The notes under the pieces were generated by a model. It was not told the DNA's origin. It searched no databases and was given only the letters and a program-made list of their open reading frames with translations. The position numbers and the translations under genes are program-made. This document shows, piece after piece, positions 55,468 to 64,000 of a stretch of DNA of 64,000 bases. The DNA is from Leptospira noguchii serovar Panama str. CZ214 (GTDB lineage Bacteria; Spirochaetota; Leptospiria; Leptospirales; Leptospiraceae), in NCBI RefSeq assembly GCF_000306255.2, contig NZ_AKWY02000034.1, forward strand, positions 558,001 through 622,000, written 5' to 3'. Within the stretch, counting starts at the first letter, position 1. Each line of letters begins with the position of its first letter.

Positions 55468-56517
55468 ATGAGTTTAAAAGAATTTTTATCTTCTATTCCG
55501 CCTAATGAGTATCGAAATGTTTTCAGAGATTCTTTTCCTTATTTGATAGAAGAAGGATATTTAGATGCCCTTGCAGGTGGGTCTTTCGAAACGTTTCATC
55601 AAAAAATTTTTCAACTCGGTTCTTATCCGAGAGGCATCGGACTTGGAATCGCGATAATGGCACAGACCAACGTCGCGGGAAGAATTTTAAAATTCGTATC
55701 GGACGGTTTTTTAAACGAAAACACAATCCATAAAATATTTCAAAAAGAAGAAGTGCTCGAAATCGGAAGAAAACTTTTAAATGATGTAAGTTCAGGAAAG
55801 GACATTATTTCCATGGGTGTAAGTGAAGCTGGATGGAAAGGAAGAATTTCCAACATACTTACCAATTATAAAATTGAAAACGAAAGAATCATTCTAAGTT
55901 TATCCAAATCTTTTTTAACCAATGGGGCAAATTGTAGCGGATTTTTGATCGTAGCAAAGTCTATCTCCGAAACCTTCGACGTAATTTATTTACCACGAGA
56001 TTCTCAGGGTCTTGATTTGGAAATTTTTGATTTGGAATATGCAAAAGAAGCAACTCACTGCAGACTCAAAGGAAACGATTTATCTCTTCCGCTTAAAAAT
56101 TTAATTTTTTTAAACTATCAAAATTTTGCGCCCGAAATCCATTTATCCGAAATGTTATCCGCTTCGGCACTTTTTTGCGGTTACGTGGATCTGATTGTAA
56201 GAACCCTTTTAAAAGAAAAAAAGGACGTGGACCCCAGAATCGCTGGAAAAATATTAGATATTCAACAATTATTATATTCTAAAATTCTTGAAATATCTAG
56301 AAAAAAGGACCAAGATCTAAATTTCAGAATGGAAGAAGTTCATCCCTACGGTTATGAAACAGCTCTGGATTTGATTTATTCTTGGCTTACAGACCTTATT
56401 AGTGGAGTAGAATTATCTAATATGTTTCCAGATATTGGACTTTTTTATTCGATCCATCCAGGTAAAACACCTATTTATCAAAAAAATATTTTGAAAAAAA
56501 TCAGAGCCTTACGTTAA
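55468..56517 (+). CDS. Divergent acyl-CoA dehydrogenase-like protein
   Basis: A 349-residue protein. Its order of motifs suggests the acyl-CoA dehydrogenase fold: a helical N-terminal domain, then ISMGVSEAGWKG, a beta domain with SLSKSFLTNGANCSGFLIV, and a C-terminal helical bundle with EMLSASALFCGYV. I cannot find a clear catalytic Glu or the second half of the FAD-binding signature, so activity is doubtful. Family members oxidise acyl-CoA thioesters in the cytoplasm. The gene follows uvrA by 16 bp with no known functional link, and a 46-bp tandem repeat starts 6 bp after its stop. Confidence 0.6.
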   Translation: MSLKEFLSSIPPNEYRNVFRDSFPYLIEEGYLDALAGGSFETFHQKIFQLGSYPRGIGLGIAIMAQTNVAGRILKFVSDGFLNENTIHKIFQKEEVLEIGRKLLNDVSSGKDIISMGVSEAGWKGRISNILTNYKIENERIILSLSKSFLTNGANCSGFLIVAKSISETFDVIYLPRDSQGLDLEIFDLEYAKEATHCRLKGNDLSLPLKNLIFLNYQNFAPEIHLSEMLSASALFCGYVDLIVRTLLKEKKDVDPRIAGKILDIQQLLYSKILEISRKKDQDLNFRMEEVHPYGYETALDLIYSWLTDLISGVELSNMFPDIGLFYSIHPGKTPIYQKNILKKIRALR

Positions 56518-56522
56518 AATAG

Positions 56523-56738
56523 TCTCAAACTGTGGGAACTATTACAAATCGAAGTTTCACTGTTAAATTCTCAAACTGTGGGAACTATTACAAATCGAAG
56601 TTTCACTGTTAAATTCTCAAACTGTGGGAACTATTACAAATCGAAGTTTCACTGTTAAATTCTCAAACTGTGGGAACTATTACAAATCGAAGTTTCACTG
56701 TTAAATTCTCAAACTGTGGGAACTATTTACAAATCACA
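56523..56738. repeat. 46-bp tandem repeat (four perfect units plus a partial fifth)
   Basis: Four identical 46-bp units start at 56523, 56569, 56615 and 56661; a fifth begins at 56707 and diverges after about 25 bp. Each unit carries GTGGGAACTATTACAAATC and TTTCACTGTTAAATTC. The array fills the space between two convergent genes. Units of the same type occur singly elsewhere (for example 37275 and 39467). The perfect copies point to recent expansion, so the copy number may vary between strains. Confidence 0.93.
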
Positions 56739-56763
56739 GATTCTACGGATAAATCTTGAAAAC

Positions 56764-57710
56764 TCAATGGTGATGATGTTGATTCATTTCCTGATAATTC
56801 GCAAGAGGCAAATCTTGAATTTTTTCGGTTAAATTCGGCACTTCACATTGAACTGTAACAAAATCAAATCCAAAGGAAGATTTCAAAATCTGATTGAATT
56901 TAAATACGATTTCTTCCGCAAATTTTAAATCTACAATTGAAACTCTCAAAGTACAAGCATAAATTCCTCTTGTAATCGCCCAAAAGTGATAATCTAAAAT
57001 TTGACTTACTCCTTCCACCTTACGAACGTGTTCCAGAATATGAGTAATTTCGAATGTATTGGGAAAAGATTCCAAAAGAACAAATATTGTTTCCTTAAAA
57101 ATTCCCCAGGCGGAACGTAAAATCAAAACCGAAATCAAAACCGAAATCAAAGGATCGATCCAGTTCCAACTCGTAACATAAATCAAAACGGAACCAACTA
57201 AAACACCTACCGTGGACAGAAGATCACTTAAAACGTGAACGTAAGCGGATTTGATATTTATATTTTCGCCGCTAAAACGAAATAAAATCCAAGCGCTGAT
57301 CAGATTAAAAATAATTCCAAAAGAACTATAAAAAATCATCTGAAAACTCAAAATCTCTTTCTGATTCTGAAACCTTTCTATACTCTCATAAAAAATATAA
57401 AACGAAATTCCAAAAATTAAAATAGAATTCAAAAGAGAAGTCAAAATTTCGATTCTATAATAACCGAATGAAAATTTATGATTTGGTTTTTTAGAAGAAA
57501 GTAATACAGCAATCAAAGACAAGGACAAAGCAATTGTATCCGTAATGATATGTCCCGCATCCGCAAGAAGAGCAATACTACCACTTTGAAATCCTCCAAA
57601 CAACTCTACAAAAAAGATGGAAAGAGAAACTAAGATCGCAAGAAGAATGGATCTTTTCAGACCTTTCTCCTGACTTCTTTTTACGTGATGAAGTTTAAAA
57701 AAATCATCCA

Positions 57711-57714
<4 letters not shown>
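56764..57714 (-). CDS. Cation diffusion facilitator (CzcD/ZitB-type) transporter
   Basis: A 316-residue protein with six membrane helices. The family metal site is in LLADAGHIITDTIAL (helix 2) and the helix 5 segment SAYVHVLSDLLSTVGV, both with His/Asp as in zinc exporters. A cytoplasmic C-terminal domain (about 215-300) follows, ending in EMNQHHHH. It exports Zn2+ or a related divalent metal using the proton gradient. The start overlaps the upstream OmpA-like gene by 4 bp (ATGA), so the two are coupled. Which metal it carries cannot be read from sequence. Confidence 0.9.
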
Positions 57715-58721
<1,007 letters not shown>

Positions 58722-58842
58722 CTTGATCACTTTCTTTCTAAGATGGAGCGCTTTACGATCGGGTCACTCCTTTTTTAAAGTTTGTTTAGAAATTCATTGA
58801 TCGATCGCTTCTGTTCTCAATCCTGTTCACTAAAAACCGTTT

Positions 58843-60252
<1,410 letters not shown>

Positions 60253-60465
60253 TATTCTCAACTAAAAATTTTTCTTGCGACGTCTATAAAATGGATTTTT
60301 TATTGAATAACAATCATAAAATTACGAATTTATTAAGAAGATTGATATTGAGAACATCGTCTTAGGGTTTTATAGAGCTTCCTTTTTTAAAAACCATTCT
60401 ACTTTGGAATTTTATATAAGTTTTCATTTTTTAATCAGAAATCAGTTTTGGAGAATCAACGATCA

Positions 60466-61116
60466 ATGTCGGGTATAAAATCAAAATCCATTTTTAAACA
60501 TACATTATTTCTTTTAGGAATAAGCGGATTGTTATTTTTGTTATTTTCTTGTTTCAGTACAAAAAGTACAGATAATGAATCGATAAAACACGAATCGGTT
60601 CCTAATCCAGCAGGGGAAAACGAAATTGTATTGAATGAAGAAGGCCAAGAAGTAACTTTGAATACGGGAGATCCTGCTTCTTTTTTAAAACCTTCCAAAG
60701 ATCCTTTAGAATATTTCAGAGTTCATATTTCGAGCGACGGTTATCAGTTACGTCAATTGAGAGGTTCCAAATTTATTAAAAGAAAAGTAGATAAAGGAGG
60801 TGACGCTTTGATCAGCGAGGAATTGGCTCGCTTTAACAAAATCAATTTTATAGACGATGGAATTATTATCGTAGTATTGAACGGAAATACGGGAGCATTC
60901 GAAACGATTCGTTTTAATACAAGAGTTCCCAGAATCAACGATCTCGCTAAAATCGTTCAAAACGATGTAACACGTTGGTCTATGGAACATTCCGAAGAAA
61001 AACCGGTCGTGACCAAATTTCAGATCCATTATTCTTTAGAATTAAAAAACAAGGTCGGCAGCACTCGGGACGCCGTTAAGGAAGAATTGAAAAAAGAAGT
61101 GATCCGCCGCAAATAA
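60466..61116 (+). CDS. Lipoprotein of unknown function
   Basis: About 216 residues from the ATG at 60466; a TTG at 60448 also opens the frame. Signal and lipobox LGISGLLFLLFSC (Cys near 28) are followed by a Ser/Asn-rich spacer. The remaining mature domain (about 90-216) mixes strands and charged helices (VHISSDGYQLRQLRG, EKPVVTKFQIHYSLELKN). It is probably anchored in the outer or inner membrane. No known domain. It stands alone between mgtE and a repeat-rich gap. Confidence 0.72.
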   Translation: MSGIKSKSIFKHTLFLLGISGLLFLLFSCFSTKSTDNESIKHESVPNPAGENEIVLNEEGQEVTLNTGDPASFLKPSKDPLEYFRVHISSDGYQLRQLRGSKFIKRKVDKGGDALISEELARFNKINFIDDGIIIVVLNGNTGAFETIRFNTRVPRINDLAKIVQNDVTRWSMEHSEEKPVVTKFQIHYSLELKNKVGSTRDAVKEELKKEVIRRK

Positions 61117-61288
61117 TCATTCATAGGCGGAGTGTTTAAGATTTTTATAAAATTCTTAAATTGGATCGACTTATACTCAAACACATAAAAATAATACTAA
61201 AAATAAATGGGCTAGATACAAAGTTCTCAATAATTGCGTCTAACCCAAAATTATTGACTTTTTTCAAATTTTAAGTTTCTAAACAAAT
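61117..61288. other. Start of an 836-bp gap before the P-type ATPase
   Basis: The gap 61117-61952 has no gene. Here it is plain AT-rich DNA; family A (61289-61391) and family B (61462-61681) copies follow, then about 270 bp that should hold the ATPase promoter. I see no riboswitch-like structure in it. Confidence 0.5.
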
Positions 61289-61391
61289 TAGAATTGTTAA
61301 AAAATGAATCTCCATCAGTTTCCGTTTTATGAAAACAGTCGATTGAAGCAGTTTTGTTGATCTTGAACTATGTAATTTTTCAACAACTCTA
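61289..61391 (+). repeat. Family A miniature inverted-repeat element, copy A5
   Basis: 103 bp with ends TAGAATTGTTAAAAAATG and TAATTTTTCAACAACTCTA and the core GAAGCAGTTTTGTTGATC. Same orientation as A1 and A3. It lies 70 bp from family B copy B3. Confidence 0.8.
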
Positions 61392-61461
61392 TTCAACATA
61401 ATATTATTTTCATGTGTTGAGGATAGTAGATTACTTAAAAAATCTAGAATATTTTTTTAAC

Positions 61462-61681
61462 TTAACGTAAGTTCGACGTAAAAAAACTGAACGAATGCCA
61501 TAAATAGTCGGTCCTCAGCTTTGGTAATAAATTGTATATAGAAACGTTATACGATTTATCTTCGTAAATTTCAATTTAGAATGCGATCTGTCGAGCGACC
61601 GTAGAAGCGAAACGCTGAGTTTTGAGAGAGTATTCTACTGAGTTCCTGCGCATCAATCCCTTCCGTGTTCACTCACGTTAA
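61462..61681 (-). repeat. Family B element, copy B3
   Basis: 220 bp bounded by TTAACGTAAGTTCGACGTAA and GTTCACTCACGTTAA. Relative to B1 and B2 the ends are swapped, so it is inverted. The interior has CTGTCGAGCGACCGTAGAAG and CTGAGTTTTGAGAG, also found in part at 44468 and in the 14.8-kb patch. No coding capacity. Confidence 0.75.
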
Positions 61682-61952
61682 TTTAAAATTATTCATAAAG
61701 AAGAAGCGATTGAACTATCGTTCTCGTGTTCTTTCGGAAAATAACAATAGATCACTGTTTTAGAGAACACTAATAGACTAGTTGACATTTTTAAAAAATT
61801 TTGCTCTCTGCGTAATAAACAGTACAGAAAATCCAAAGTGAAGATGTTCGATTGACAAAAAGACTGGCGTAGTAATGATACTTTTAAAAGGTTACGCTAA
61901 ATTAAAATTTACATTTTTTGAGTTAGGCAAACTCTATTTACTGGAAAAAATT

Positions 61953-64000
61953 ATGGAAATTGAAAAAGAAAACCTTTCTCATTTTTGGAGCTTAACTTCT
62001 AACGAATGTATTATACGCACTAAATCCAATAGAAATGGGTTATCAGAAAAAGAAGTAAAAAAACGTCTTCTTCAATTTGGTGAAAATAAACTCTCTTCTA
62101 AAAAAGAAACTACTGCAATTGGTTTATTTTTTTCTCAATTTAAAAGTCCGATCATTTTACTTCTGTTATTTGCTGCTGGGTTATCCGTAATTGTTCGAGA
62201 TTCTGTAGACGCTATCATCATTTTAGGAATTGTTTTTTTAAGCGGTTTATTAGGTTTTTGGCAAGAAAAAGGAGCAATAAACGAAGTCCGCAAACTTCTT
62301 GCGATGGTACAGATTCAAGTTTCTGTGATGCGTAATTCTTTCATTCTAGAGATTCCATCGGAAGAAGTAGTGCCTGGAGACATTTTAAAATTGAGTGCTG
62401 GAGATATGATTCCAGCGGATTGTATTTTACTTGAATGTAAAGATTTATTTGTCAATGAAGCTACCCTTACCGGAGAAACCTTTCCCATAGAAAAATCCAC
62501 AGAAACAATTTCCGAAAATTCTTCTCTTTCTCAGAGAACCAATTCTCTCTGGATGGGAACCCATGTCGTCAGTGGGGAAGCGATCGCACTTGTAATCAAA
62601 ACTGGAAAAAAAACCGAATTTGGAAAAATTTCCGAAAGATTAAAATTACGTCCCATGGAAACTGAATTTGAAGCAGGAGTTCGTAAGTTCGGATTTTTTT
62701 TACTTCACGTTACTCTTCTTTTAGTCATAACCATTTTTATAGCGAACGTATTTCTTCATAAACCAGTTTTAGAATCTTTTTTATTTTCTTTGGCTTTAGC
62801 GGTTGGATTAACTCCTCAACTTCTTCCTGCAATTATCAGCATCAATCTTTCTCACGGCGCAAGAAAAATGGCAGAAAGAAAGGTAATTGTTAAACGACTT
62901 GCAGCTATAGAAAATTTTGGCAACATGAATATTATTTGTTCTGATAAAACTGGAACCTTGACCGAAGGAACCGTAAAACTACAATCTTCTTTGGACATAT
63001 ACGGAAACGAGAGTCAAGAGGTTGCATTTAACGCCTTATTAAACGCTTCTTTTGAAACTGGATTTGTAAACGCTATCGATCAATCTATTCGAAAGGATTT
63101 AAACTTCAATCTTTCCGGTTTTGAAAAAAAAGACGAAATACCATACGACTTTCAACGAAAAAGGCTCAGTATTTTAGTCTCTCATTTAAACGGACATAGA
63201 ATCATAACCAAAGGAGCCCTTATAAACGTATTAGAAATTTGTAACTCGGCAAAATCTGAAGATGGATCTCAAATTGAAATCGAAAAAGTAAAAGACAAAA
63301 TCCTACAAAGATACGAGTCCCTGGGAGCCAAAGGATATAGAGTTTTAGGAATAGCAGTTAGAGAAATTGGAGAACAATCCAAAATAGACAAATTAGAAGA
63401 AAAGGATATGGTATTTTTAGGAATGTTATCTTTTTATGATCCTCCTAAAGCAAAAATCAAAGAAACAATTACAAATTTAAAAAATTTAGGCGTTACTCTC
63501 AAAGTAATTACAGGTGACAATCGTTTTGTGGCCATGAGTTTATGTTCTCAAATTGGATTAGAAAATCCGAATATTCTTTTTGGATATGAACTTGAAAAAA
63601 TCAGCAATGAAGCTTTGATCCATCAAGTTGATAAAGTAAACATATTTGCAGAAATAGAACCAAACGGGAAAGAAAGGATCATAATTGCTCTGAAAAAAGC
63701 AGGTAATGTAGTAGGTTATATTGGGGATGGAATCAATGATGTTTCCGCCCTACATTCTTCAGATGTTGGAATTTCTGTAGAAAAGGCAGTGGATGTTGCA
63801 AAAAACGCTGCCGATCTAGTTTTACTTGAAAAGGATCTAGACGTTCTTGTGGATGGAGTTAAAGAAGGTAGAAGTACATTTGCGAATACTCTAAAATACG
63901 TGTTTATGGCGACAAGTGCGAACTTCGGAAATATGTTTAGTATGGCAGGAGTTTCTATATTTCTTCCTTTTTTACCTCTTTTGCCTAAACAAATTTTACT
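61953..64000 (+). CDS. P-type ATPase, MgtA-like (runs off right edge)
   Basis: 682 complete codons are visible with no stop; the gene continues past the window. Features in order are an actuator domain with the TGETFP loop (ATLTGETFPIEKS), helix 4 GLTPQLLPAI, the phosphorylation site SDKTGTLTEG (Asp331), VITGDNR, and the hinge GDGINDVSAL. The GLTPxxLP form of helix 4 and overall likeness to MgtA suggest Mg2+ import (P3B). The ATG at 61953 follows GGAAAA; an in-frame ATG 26 codons upstream at 61875 is possible. With mgtE 3 kb upstream it gives two Mg2+ uptake systems. Confidence 0.88.
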   Translation, partial: MEIEKENLSHFWSLTSNECIIRTKSNRNGLSEKEVKKRLLQFGENKLSSKKETTAIGLFFSQFKSPIILLLLFAAGLSVIVRDSVDAIIILGIVFLSGLLGFWQEKGAINEVRKLLAMVQIQVSVMRNSFILEIPSEEVVPGDILKLSAGDMIPADCILLECKDLFVNEATLTGETFPIEKSTETISENSSLSQRTNSLWMGTHVVSGEAIALVIKTGKKTEFGKISERLKLRPMETEFEAGVRKFGFFLLHVTLLLVITIFIANVFLHKPVLESFLFSLALAVGLTPQLLPAIISINLSHGARKMAERKVIVKRLAAIENFGNMNIICSDKTGTLTEGTVKLQSSLDIYGNESQEVAFNALLNASFETGFVNAIDQSIRKDLNFNLSGFEKKDEIPYDFQRKRLSILVSHLNGHRIITKGALINVLEICNSAKSEDGSQIEIEKVKDKILQRYESLGAKGYRVLGIAVREIGEQSKIDKLEEKDMVFLGMLSFYDPPKAKIKETITNLKNLGVTLKVITGDNRFVAMSLCSQIGLENPNILFGYELEKISNEALIHQVDKVNIFAEIEPNGKERIIIALKKAGNVVGYIGDGINDVSALHSSDVGISVEKAVDVAKNAADLVLLEKDLDVLVDGVKEGRSTFANTLKYVFMATSANFGNMFSMAGVSIFLPFLPLLPKQIL

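Noticed and set aside
56523..56738. Possible CRISPR array
   Set aside because: The 46-bp units abut directly with no unique spacers, and there are no cas genes nearby. It is a plain tandem repeat.

Overview
The window is AT-rich spirochaete DNA and reads as chromosome of a pathogenic Leptospira, most likely L. interrogans or a close relative. The grounds are the general protein style (Lys/Phe/Ile/Ser-rich proteins, loosely conserved spirochaetal lipoboxes), a TTTG-N5-CAAA LexA box upstream of recA, an IS3/IS407-type element, and large non-coding gaps filled with short dispersed repeats. Both window edges cut a gene: an unrecognised C-terminal fragment on the left, and an MgtA-type P-type ATPase running off the right.

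Layout. 1-6 kb: surface-glycan genes (O-antigen ligase/polymerase-like protein, GT4 and GT9 glycosyltransferases, a DUF4254-like partner). 6-13.9 kb: a cNMP-binding/patatin phospholipase, a convergent run argC - acyl-CoA synthetase - nucleosidase, then recA with its terminator and LexA box, and a membrane-anchored hypothetical. 13.9-15.2 kb: a 1.3-kb gap with a long hairpin and repeat debris. 15.2-28.9 kb: one long plus-strand block: HIT protein, lipoprotein, tldD, tldE/pmbA, a thioester alpha-2-macroglobulin, penicillin-binding protein 1C, a MoxR-like ATPase and a vWA protein. 28.9-29.7 kb: three miniature elements in a row. 29.7-34.5 kb: minus-strand run with panE, a 65-aa protein, a SprT-like zinc protease, a UvrD/PcrA helicase, a SlyD-like isomerase and a small hypothetical. 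34.8-42.6 kb: 7TM/SpoIIE-type phosphatase, FadH-like reductase, amidase, leuA, VOC protein. 42.6-46.2 kb: repeats, two paralogous lipoproteins, and a queuosine-precursor transporter. 46.4-48.9 kb: GH18 protein and Sua5. 49.4-50.7 kb: an IS407-type IS nested in a miniature element. 50.7-64 kb: sppA, uvrA, a divergent acyl-CoA-dehydrogenase-like protein, a 46-bp tandem repeat, a CDF transporter and OmpA-like pair, mgtE, a lipoprotein, and the P-type ATPase.

Functional themes are envelope building and protection (glycans, alpha-2-macroglobulin with PBP1C, OmpA-like protein, amidase, SppA), DNA repair (recA, uvrA, helicase), divalent-metal handling (CDF, MgtE, MgtA-type ATPase) and ordinary biosynthesis (argC, leuA, panE, Sua5).

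The least explained material is non-coding. A roughly 100-bp terminal-inverted-repeat element (family A, five copies) and a 220-360-bp element (family B) occur side by side at four separate places. A third 159-bp element (family D) abuts panE. A 46-bp unit carrying GTGGGAACTATTACAAAT is tandem at 56.5 kb and scattered elsewhere. No CRISPR array, tRNA, rRNA or riboswitch was seen. All family names rest on motif recognition without database searches.
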